Notes under the pieces: generated by a model | Databases searched by the model: none | What the model saw: the letters and a program-made list of their open reading frames with translations, nothing else | Told to the model about the DNA's origin: nothing | Program-made: the position numbers and the translations under genes | Shown here: one piece after another, positions 1-5,797 of the stretch | How the letters are laid out: every line of letters starts with the position of its first letter | Position numbering within the stretch: the first letter of the stretch is position 1 | Assembly: GCA_021778975.1 (NCBI GenBank) | Contig: JAJYBO010000128.1 | Location: 1 to 8,011 of the forward strand | Reading direction: 5' to 3' | Source: Deltaproteobacteria bacterium | GTDB taxonomy: Bacteria; Desulfobacterota; Desulfobacteria; Desulfobacterales; Desulfatirhabdiaceae | Length of the DNA stretch: 8,011 nucleotides

Positions 1-371
1 CCGATCTGACCGGTCTGCCCGTAACCCGTAATGGAACAATAGACAATGCGGGGGTTTACCTGCGCCACGGTATCGTAATCCACGCCCAACCGCTGAACGA
101 CACCGGGTCGAAACCCTTCGATGACCACATCCGCAATTTTGATGAGTTTGAAAAAAATATCCTTACCTTCCGGTGTTTTCAAATCCAGAGAGATGTGTTC
201 TTTGTTGCGGTTGACAGTGGTGATGAAAAAATTGTCTTTCACGAAGCGTTTGTCTTCTATTGAAATGACCCGCGCGCCGTGATCCGCCAGGATCATGGAC
301 GCGAAGGGACCGGGAAGCAGTCTGGACAAATCCAGAACCGTGATTCCGGTTAATGCGCCGTTTTCCAGCAT
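1..371 (-). CDS. CaiB/BaiF-type class III CoA-transferase, N-terminal part (cut by window edge)
   Basis: The gene starts at ATG 371 and runs off the left edge, so only the first 123 codons are present. The translation shows the family's opening: residues 9-40 (GITVLDLSRLLPGPFAS, then ILADHGARVISIED) form the first Rossmann-type unit that binds CoA. These are followed by NRNKEHISLDLKTPEGK (54-70), GFRPGVVQRLGVDYD (86-100) and NPRIVYCSITGYGQTGQ (106-122). In the family these enzymes move CoA between carboxylic acids through an aspartyl-CoA thioester; alpha-methylacyl-CoA racemases share the fold. The catalytic aspartate lies further downstream, outside the window, so activity and substrate cannot be judged. 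A strong Shine-Dalgarno sequence, GGAGGT, sits just before the start. The gene follows the DHS-like gene on the same strand with an 81-bp gap that contains no clear terminator, so it is probably the sixth gene of the operon. The family call is firm; carnitine, bile-acid, benzylsuccinate or racemase function cannot be distinguished. Confidence 0.92.
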   Translation of the reverse strand, partial: MLENGALTGITVLDLSRLLPGPFASMILADHGARVISIEDKRFVKDNFFITTVNRNKEHISLDLKTPEGKDIFFKLIKIADVVIEGFRPGVVQRLGVDYDTVAQVNPRIVYCSITGYGQTGQI

Positions 372-375
372 AATG

Positions 376-381
376 ACCTCC
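376..381 (-). promoter_or_regulatory. Strong ribosome binding site of the CoA-transferase gene
   Basis: On the minus strand GGAGGT lies four bases before ATG 371. It is the closest match to the Shine-Dalgarno consensus in the window and fixes the start of the CoA-transferase. It suggests this gene is translated independently of the preceding one. Confidence 0.75.
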
Positions 382-452
382 AGAGTTTTGGTTTGAGTTC
401 CTTCTATCGTTGTGGTTTCAAAAAAATGTGTGAAACTGATTTTCCGGATGAA

Positions 453-1418
453 TTACTCCGGATGGGCTGCGGTTTCATAAATGGCCGCCGCCAGAAGTGG
501 TATCATGATTTCATGGTGCCCGGTAATGGCGTATCCGCGGCCGCCGGGCAACACGGGGCGTTGCACGACATTGACTGTCGGACGGTAGTGCTGTGTCATG
601 TCGAAATTGGCGGTAGTGAAGTGAGTGACATCGTTTCCCAGGTTGCGGGCAACGGCCAGCGCTTTGAGAAAAACTTCGGGCATGACGACGGCGCTTCCCA
701 GGTTGAGGACAACGCCGCCATTTCCCAATTCGGATACGGAATGGGCGAAAATACGGAAATCCCGCAGCGAAGCTTCCCCGATTGCCGCACCGCTGGCGGA
801 TGGATGTTGATGGACAATATCGGTGCCGATCGCCACATGAAGGGTGTAGGGAATTTTTAACCGGAAGCACTGGTACGTCAGCGCTCTGTGCCGATACGTC
901 GCATTTTCTTTCAGGAGAAGCCTTCCGACGGCCTCACCGAAACCTTCTGCGGGAATTTTCGATGACGCCGCCTGTCTGGCGGCTTCGTTGACCAGTGCCG
1001 CTGTGTCTTCGGCCATGCCAAAAGAGCCGTCCTCCAGTTGCGTCGCCACATCTTCCGATGTATGCCCGAACCGCGCCAGTTCCGTGTCGTGAATGGCCGC
1101 GGAGCCGTTGGACGCCACATGGGTAATGAATCCGTTTTCTGCAAGATCGGCCAGTACAGGGCTGCACCCTGTCTTGATGACATGCCCGCCGATCATGGCG
1201 ATGATCGGTTTATGCAGATTTTTTGCATTGACGACGGCAAGAGCGACCGCCTTGAGTGCATCGGCTTTCAATATTCGGGGAAGCGCCTCTAAAAACGCCT
1301 TCATGGACATATCGGCGCTGATACGCCCGGCTTCCAAATTTGTGGTGACTTTGGATATCCGGTCTTTTGCCAGACAGGTGCGAACATGTGAAACATCAAT
1401 TTGAGGGTAGGGCGGCAT
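453..1418 (-). CDS. Conserved deoxyhypusine-synthase-like protein of unknown function
   Basis: This 321-residue soluble protein has no signal peptide or membrane segment. Conserved-looking blocks are GGHVIKTG (77-84), NGSAAIHD (104-111), GSFGMAEDT (131-139), HVAIGTDIVHQHPS (194-207), NLGSAVVMPEVFLKA (239-253), RPTVNVVQRP (279-288) and TGHHEIMIPLLAA (299-311). I recognise it as a family found in deltaproteobacteria and usually left as hypothetical. The order of its later blocks resembles deoxyhypusine synthase: a glycine-rich strand, then helix-strand ending in NFD, then a C-terminal PLL helix. By eye, the position of the catalytic lysine (GGGVVKHHI in the eukaryotic enzyme) is a methionine here (VVMPEV). 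This alignment is from memory and is an inference. If it holds, the protein probably binds NAD or a similar ligand but does not make hypusine. The ATG at 1418 has only a weak ribosome site (AGAAAG). The 38-bp gap to the upstream GT4 gene supports co-transcription. Its role is unknown. Confidence 0.85.
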   Translation of the reverse strand: MPPYPQIDVSHVRTCLAKDRISKVTTNLEAGRISADMSMKAFLEALPRILKADALKAVALAVVNAKNLHKPIIAMIGGHVIKTGCSPVLADLAENGFITHVASNGSAAIHDTELARFGHTSEDVATQLEDGSFGMAEDTAALVNEAARQAASSKIPAEGFGEAVGRLLLKENATYRHRALTYQCFRLKIPYTLHVAIGTDIVHQHPSASGAAIGEASLRDFRIFAHSVSELGNGGVVLNLGSAVVMPEVFLKALAVARNLGNDVTHFTTANFDMTQHYRPTVNVVQRPVLPGGRGYAITGHHEIMIPLLAAAIYETAAHPE

Positions 1419-1456
1419 AAATTCTTTCTACAGAATCGGTTACAGATGATAACACA

Positions 1457-2602
1457 TCATGACGCATGGCGGCGAGCATTGATGATGTGCAGATAGACAT
1501 TCGCCAGTTTTGCGGATACTCGATTCCAGTCATGATCCAGTGCCGTTTTGTGGGCGTTTTCTCCCATGTTGCGGCGAGTGTTGATGGCCAGCAAACAATT
1601 TATGGCGGTTGTCATGTCCGAAGCGGAGGGATGATCCGGCAACACAATGCCGTTGACCCCATGCGTCACCAGGTCGGCGGCGCCGACGGTCGGGCTGATG
1701 ATAACGGGAAGCCGTGACGCCATGGCCTCCAAAACTACCAGCCCAAAAGTGTCCATGACCGATGGCATGACAAACATATCCCCGGCTGAATACCATGATT
1801 CGATATCGTTGACAACGCCTGCAAAGATGATCCGATCTCCGACGCCAAGTTCGGACGCCATTTTCTGGTAAGGCGCGGGGGATCCCTTGCCAAGGATCAG
1901 CAGCTTGATGTTTGACCTTTTCGCTGCACTGACACCGGCAATTCCCCGAATGACCAGATCGAGCCGTTTGATTTCAAAGTTCATTCCCACAAATAACATG
2001 ACGATATCCGATGCCGCCATCCCATAACGAGTACGAATGCGTTGTCGGTGGAATTCGGCGTCAGGGCGGGAAAAGCGGGCGATGTCCACCCCCGGATGCA
2101 TGACGGAAATTCGGCTTTCCGGGATGGGATAGATAGCCAGCAATTCATTTTTCACCAGGGTTGATACCGGCAGTATCATTTTCAGACTTGGATTCAGGAT
2201 CCCTTTTTGTTCCACCCAACAGGTAGCTTGATCAAATCCGCTCAGAGATTTTTTGCGCATGTTGCGGATCCAGACATCATGCGGTATGCCATGAAATGTC
2301 ATGATATCCATGTCAAAGATGCGTTCGTGGCTGTGAACGATATCAAATGACAGCGTTGCCATTTTTCGTTTTGCGAAAGCGGCGAAGCTGATGGGTTGCA
2401 GCCATCTGGGAAAATGGATCATGGGTATCCGGTGAAAAGTGATTCTGGAAGGGCTTGCATCCTGTTTTCTGGCAAAGACATGAATATCGAATTCCGGTAT
2501 TTCAGCCAGTTTTTCACATAACTGAAACGCCACATTCTCGGCGCCGCCGATGCGCCCGTACTGGGGAATCACCACGGCGATTTTATGTTTCTGTCGTTCC
2601 AT
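1457..2602 (-). CDS. GT4-family glycosyltransferase (GT-B fold, WaaG/PimB-like)
   Basis: This 381-residue cytosolic enzyme would transfer a sugar from a nucleotide-sugar donor to a lipid-linked or LPS-type acceptor, with retention of configuration as is usual for GT4. Sequence signs are the N-terminal strand IAVVIPQYGRIGGAE (8-22), whose glycine-rich GGAE is typical of the acceptor domain; SHERIFDMD around 91-99; HPGVD (169-173), which opens the donor domain; VGMNFEIKRLD (205-215) with the phosphate-contacting lysine region; and DTFGLVVLEAMA (284-295), the family EX7E motif with aspartate at its first acidic position, a common variant. Length is normal for the family. The nearest characterised relatives by motif are LPS core glucosyltransferase WaaG and mannosyltransferases of the PimB type; donor and acceptor cannot be told. 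The start at ATG 2602 lacks a good ribosome site (GAGAG lies 14 bases away) and sits directly downstream of the inverted-repeat element at 2610-2660. The gene is more G+C-rich than the two genes upstream in the operon. Confidence 0.92.
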   Translation of the reverse strand: MERQKHKIAVVIPQYGRIGGAENVAFQLCEKLAEIPEFDIHVFARKQDASPSRITFHRIPMIHFPRWLQPISFAAFAKRKMATLSFDIVHSHERIFDMDIMTFHGIPHDVWIRNMRKKSLSGFDQATCWVEQKGILNPSLKMILPVSTLVKNELLAIYPIPESRISVMHPGVDIARFSRPDAEFHRQRIRTRYGMAASDIVMLFVGMNFEIKRLDLVIRGIAGVSAAKRSNIKLLILGKGSPAPYQKMASELGVGDRIIFAGVVNDIESWYSAGDMFVMPSVMDTFGLVVLEAMASRLPVIISPTVGAADLVTHGVNGIVLPDHPSASDMTTAINCLLAINTRRNMGENAHKTALDHDWNRVSAKLANVYLHIINARRHAS

Positions 2603-2609
2603 GTCAAAT

Positions 2610-2660
2610 TTGATGCTCTCGTAAAAAGTCGAATTTCGGACGGCTTTTTACGAAGCCGTC
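2610..2660. repeat. Intergenic repeat element with two overlapping hairpins
   Basis: The 75-bp gap between the GT39 gene and the GT4 gene contains a palindromic element. TCGTAAAAAGTCG (2619-2631) pairs with CGGCTTTTTACGA (2641-2653): 13 positions with one mismatch and a 9-base loop. A second hairpin, GACGGCT (2639-2645) with AGCCGTC (2654-2660), has a 7-bp perfect stem and an 8-base loop. It shares bases with the first, so the two structures exclude each other. The left arm plus its flank (2610-2631) occurs again at 4292-4313 with one mismatch in 22. This looks like a dispersed non-coding repeat of the REP or MITE kind. Neither hairpin is directly followed by a T run in the operon direction, so it is not a standard terminator. 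Confidence 0.7.
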
Positions 2661-2677
2661 ACTTTTTCGGGATGTGT

Positions 2678-4273
2678 TTATTGCCTGTCATGAACTTTCT
2701 GGTACAGTACCGCATCGGTGCCGTCAGGAAGAGCGAACGATTGCATTTTAGAAAACATATGGCTTCTCAATATGATTATCATGATGTCACCATTATCTTT
2801 ATTTAAAAAATCGGCTCCGAATTTACCGGATTTCGTTAAAACAAAATCTGAGTTATGTATAGCATAGTCTCCAATTTTTCTGACAGGCTCGTTGGTGTAT
2901 TGAAGTGGCGCAGAAAAAATGAGTGAGAAGCCGTTTTTCTGACCGAAGTAACTGAGATTGTTATGATTGAGATATTGATGTTCAAAAATCAAAGTTGTCT
3001 TGGGGGATTGAATACGTAAATTTTTCGCATCTAAATTTATGGCGCGGACAATGTCCTCAAGCGGCCATTTGTCTTTGATAGGTGAAAAGGCATAGCCGGT
3101 GTTGTTGGCGAATGCTGTAAACGAAAAAGATAAATAATAATATAAAGGGTATATCAACAGAATGATGATAAGATATTTTCCTTTACGATAATTGGAGAAA
3201 CGGGATAACTGTATTGCAAGATAAATGGCAATTGCCGGAAAAAGTGGAGCGAGAAAACGAATATCTTTGTTTACCCCAAAAGTAAAAATCAGAAAAGGAA
3301 ACAAAAACCATGACAGGAGATACACAAAATCTTTTTTCGATAAAATCGGCGCGGTATTGATTTTCAGAATAATCGAAAAAATGAATATGAAGGTGAACAT
3401 TATGAAATAATGAAATGAAATGCCCGCCAGTATGACGGCCAGCCAATAATTGATGACCGTCACCAAAGAAAATACACTGCCCATGCTGTAATCAGCACCT
3501 ACTTTTCCATAACCTGACGACCATGCCGTTTTGAAAACAGTTGCAAAATTTTGCACATACCAGATGCCTGCCACCCCAAAGGCGATCAATGTGATAATGA
3601 TAACATTCAGGATTAAATTCTTCGATATTTCATTGTCTTCACGAATCCTCATGCTGAGAATGTAACATGTTGGGAAAAAGATATAAAGCACATAGCTAAT
3701 TTTCATTAGCAGCCCAAAGCCAAGGATGATTCCCAATCTGAATGCGCACGATCTGTTTCTTAAACCGCTGGATGCCATCAGGTAGTATATCCATGCCAGT
3801 ACGAGGGTTGTCAAGCCATATTCAACGAGGAACAACCTGGATAGACCCAAGACGAGAGGAAACGAGTTGAAAAAGAAAACGCTCAGCAGGGATATTGTTT
3901 TTTTAGAGGTTGCAAGCGTAACGATGGCGTAGAGATACCATGCGCCAGCGACAAGAAAAAGCAGGTTTACAAACAATGCGGAAGTGTAATGGTTGCCAAA
4001 TAAGATATAAAACGGAACTGCAAGTATTGCGATTAGTGGGGCTTTGGACTGCATTATATGGGTGCATCCGATAAAAAACGAGAAAACTCCTTTTTGTATA
4101 AGGGTATGATACAGAATTTGGCTGTTTTCCAGATACCATGCAGGGTCCCACGTCGGCGGGACATTGTTGCTTCGGATCCATAAGTAATTGGTGATTACAA
4201 AAAAAGAAACAAGAATTACAAAAGCGGATTCAGCTTTTAGATATTCAAAATATTTTTGGATGGTGATCGCCAA
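2678..4273 (-). CDS. GT39-like (PMT_2 / ArnT-type) integral membrane glycosyltransferase, TTG start
   Basis: This 531-residue membrane protein belongs by architecture to the GT-C fold enzymes that take a sugar from a polyprenyl-phosphate donor and transfer it on the periplasmic side. The first membrane segment is at about 17-34. It is followed by the acidic loop motif TWDPAWY (41-47, with D43), SKAPLIAILAVPFYILFG (76-93), SRLFLVEYG (145-153) and a hydrophobic region with roughly ten further spans up to about 385. KDIRFLAPLFPAIAIYLA (336-353) is a typical late block. Residues 385-531 form a soluble, probably periplasmic, C-terminal domain. The start is TTG at 4273, preceded by GGAG five bases upstream. 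The next in-frame methionine is residue 74, after the first span and the acidic motif, so TTG must be close to the true start. The gene is distinctly A+T-rich (13 G+C of 60 at 3121-3180). Donor sugar and acceptor are unknown. Confidence 0.88.
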   Translation of the reverse strand: MAITIQKYFEYLKAESAFVILVSFFVITNYLWIRSNNVPPTWDPAWYLENSQILYHTLIQKGVFSFFIGCTHIMQSKAPLIAILAVPFYILFGNHYTSALFVNLLFLVAGAWYLYAIVTLATSKKTISLLSVFFFNSFPLVLGLSRLFLVEYGLTTLVLAWIYYLMASSGLRNRSCAFRLGIILGFGLLMKISYVLYIFFPTCYILSMRIREDNEISKNLILNVIIITLIAFGVAGIWYVQNFATVFKTAWSSGYGKVGADYSMGSVFSLVTVINYWLAVILAGISFHYFIMFTFIFIFSIILKINTAPILSKKDFVYLLSWFLFPFLIFTFGVNKDIRFLAPLFPAIAIYLAIQLSRFSNYRKGKYLIIILLIYPLYYYLSFSFTAFANNTGYAFSPIKDKWPLEDIVRAINLDAKNLRIQSPKTTLIFEHQYLNHNNLSYFGQKNGFSLIFSAPLQYTNEPVRKIGDYAIHNSDFVLTKSGKFGADFLNKDNGDIMIIILRSHMFSKMQSFALPDGTDAVLYQKVHDRQ

Positions 4274-4278
4274 AATTT

Positions 4279-4282
4279 CTCC
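4279..4282 (-). promoter_or_regulatory. Ribosome binding site that decides a TTG start
   Basis: On the minus strand the sequence CTGGAGAAATT precedes TTG 4273, placing GGAG five bases from the start codon. No ATG or GTG alternative lies nearby that would retain the first membrane span, so this site supports initiation at UUG. Confidence 0.65.
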
Positions 4283-4291
4283 AGGTCAGGA

Positions 4292-4313
4292 TTGATGTTC
4301 TCGTAAAAAGTCG
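4292..4313. repeat. Second, half-length copy of the intergenic repeat
   Basis: Positions 4292-4313 match 2610-2631 at 21 of 22 bases (the difference is C2616 versus T4298), including the core TCGTAAAAAGTCG. The inverted right arm seen in the other copy is absent here, so this is a partial or solo element. It fills most of the 46-bp gap between the MT-GT2 fusion and the TTG-started membrane protein and ends six bases from the fusion's stop codon. A perfect 9-bp direct repeat, GTCAGGATT (4285-4293 and 4313-4321), brackets it. Confidence 0.7.
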
Positions 4314-4319
4314 TCAGGA

Positions 4320-5741
4320 TTATATAAACTTGATTTTTGTGGAAGCGAACAGGCACATACGCAGCAGCAACAGTCCATGCTTGAAACGATTTATATTGGT
4401 GGAGCCGTAAACTCTTTCCCGATAACGGATCGGTACTTCGACAATTTTTAAATTTAATTTAGACGCCCCGAAAATAAGGTCAAAATCGCCAAATGGGTCA
4501 AATTCTCCAAAAAAATATCTTCCAGCTTTGATGCGTTCATAATCAGATTTATAAAGAACTTTGGTGCCGCACAGTGTATCTTTAAACCGTTGATCCAGCA
4601 ACCAGGTGAACATGAGACTGAAGAATTTGTTGGCGAGTAAGTTCAGAAAACGCATGGCCCTGGCGTCCATATTGTACACCAGCCGGCTTCCGTTGATGAA
4701 TTCTCCCTTTCCGGAAACGATAGCGTCGTAAAATTTAGGTAAATCTTCCGGGGGGACGGTCAGATCGGCATCCAGAATCATCAAGATATCCCCGATAGCC
4801 ATTTCGAATCCCATCCGAACAGCGTCTCCCTTTCCCTTACCATTTTGTCTGGCGATTCGGATAGAATGTGTGTCACGATATTTTGCAGCCATTTCCTGTA
4901 TTTTCTCCCAGGAGTCATCTGTTGAATTGCCTTCAATAAAGATCAACTCCGTATAGCTTCCCATCCGGGGTGTTCTTTGAATGGCGCTTTCGATGTTGCC
5001 GCTTTCGTTGCGGACAGGAATGACCACTGAAACCGGATACATTGTTTCGGAAAGTTCGCTGAGTTCCTGAATTAAGGGTTTGGCGATTACATAATTGGTC
5101 AAACAAAGCTTTCGAATCAGGGGAAGTTTGGCAAAATATAGATTGAGTATTCGAGAAACGTACGGCATATTAATGGGAAAGAGCATTCGTGCGCCTTCTT
5201 TGAAAGCATCGAATCCGGCCAGATACAACAGGTTTTTGATTTCAACTCTTGACAACCAGTTTTGAACCGGCTGTTTCATGCGCAGTCCGGAAATTTCTCC
5301 CAGTTGAAGCAGCGGCTGCCAGAGAAAGTTGAAATAGATCACGATGATTCTGGTGGAGGGAATAGATATCCTTTTCAAATTTGAAAAAACAGCCTGGATG
5401 TCATTCAGATATCCTATGATATTCGTTAAAACGATGTAGTCGAATTTTTGATCGAAATACAAATCTTCTGCAGTCATAACCCTGAAGTCCATTTCAGGGT
5501 GTTTTTTTTGGGCGATACCAATCATTTGTGGGCAGAAATCAATACCGATTTTCTTTTTAGTCTTAAAAGCGGCAAGCTGATCACCTGTTCCACAGCCAAT
5601 CTCAAGCACGGAAGCATGTTCTGGAATGAGGCTGGCGCAGAATGTCTCAATATCTTTCCAGTAATATTTGTTTTTATCTTTCCAGATATCTCTTTGATCG
5701 GCAATGCTTTCAAAGTAATGTAGCAGGCTGTGGTCGTTCAT
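4320..5741 (-). CDS. Bifunctional class I SAM methyltransferase / family 2 (DPM1-like) glycosyltransferase
   Basis: This 473-residue protein joins two cytosolic enzymes. The N-terminal half (about 1-225) is a Rossmann-fold methyltransferase: VLEIGCGTGD (45-54) is the SAM-binding motif I, IGID (65-68) gives the ribose-binding acid, and FDYIVLTNIIGYL (100-112) is the motif-IV region. The C-terminal half (about 235-473) is a GT-A glycosyltransferase close to polyprenyl-phosphate sugar synthases: VVIPVRNESGNI (239-250), QNGKGKGDAVRMGF (299-312), the metal-binding DAD (324-326), DTLCGTK (388-394), GDFDLIF (418-424) and EVPIRYRERVYGSTNINRF (435-453). There is no C-terminal membrane anchor. It probably makes a polyprenyl-phosphate sugar that serves the neighbouring GT39-like enzymes; the methyl acceptor is unknown. 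The reading frame opens further upstream at a TTG (5756), but I choose ATG 5741 because GGGGA lies eight bases before it, while the TTG has no ribosome site. This fusion type is known elsewhere in bacteria. Base composition is A+T-rich like the next gene. Confidence 0.92.
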   Translation of the reverse strand: MNDHSLLHYFESIADQRDIWKDKNKYYWKDIETFCASLIPEHASVLEIGCGTGDQLAAFKTKKKIGIDFCPQMIGIAQKKHPEMDFRVMTAEDLYFDQKFDYIVLTNIIGYLNDIQAVFSNLKRISIPSTRIIVIYFNFLWQPLLQLGEISGLRMKQPVQNWLSRVEIKNLLYLAGFDAFKEGARMLFPINMPYVSRILNLYFAKLPLIRKLCLTNYVIAKPLIQELSELSETMYPVSVVIPVRNESGNIESAIQRTPRMGSYTELIFIEGNSTDDSWEKIQEMAAKYRDTHSIRIARQNGKGKGDAVRMGFEMAIGDILMILDADLTVPPEDLPKFYDAIVSGKGEFINGSRLVYNMDARAMRFLNLLANKFFSLMFTWLLDQRFKDTLCGTKVLYKSDYERIKAGRYFFGEFDPFGDFDLIFGASKLNLKIVEVPIRYRERVYGSTNINRFKHGLLLLRMCLFASTKIKFI

Positions 5742-5749
5742 TATATTGA

Positions 5750-5754
5750 TCCCC
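5750..5754 (-). promoter_or_regulatory. Ribosome binding site selecting ATG 5741 over TTG 5756
   Basis: GGGGA on the minus strand sits eight bases before ATG 5741. The alternative TTG at 5756 immediately overlaps this purine stretch and would itself lack a Shine-Dalgarno sequence, so the shorter methyltransferase-glycosyltransferase start is favoured. Confidence 0.6.
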
Positions 5755-5797
5755 AATTTGCATTCACGATTATTTCGTTGTGATTTGGATCAGAGTG

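Noticed and set aside
415..436. Possible hairpin GTTTCA / TGAAAC between the DHS-like and CoA-transferase genes
   Set aside because: A 6-bp A+T-rich stem with a 10-base loop and no following T run is too weak to call a terminator.
393..860. Plus-strand open frame of 155 codons at the left end
   Set aside because: It lies antisense to the well-conserved DHS-like gene, has no family-like sequence and no ribosome site; it is a shadow frame.
2639..2667. Rho-independent terminator reading on the plus strand (7-bp stem then ACTTTTT)
   Set aside because: It has the form of a terminator, but no plus-strand gene precedes it; the T run is better explained as part of the repeat element.
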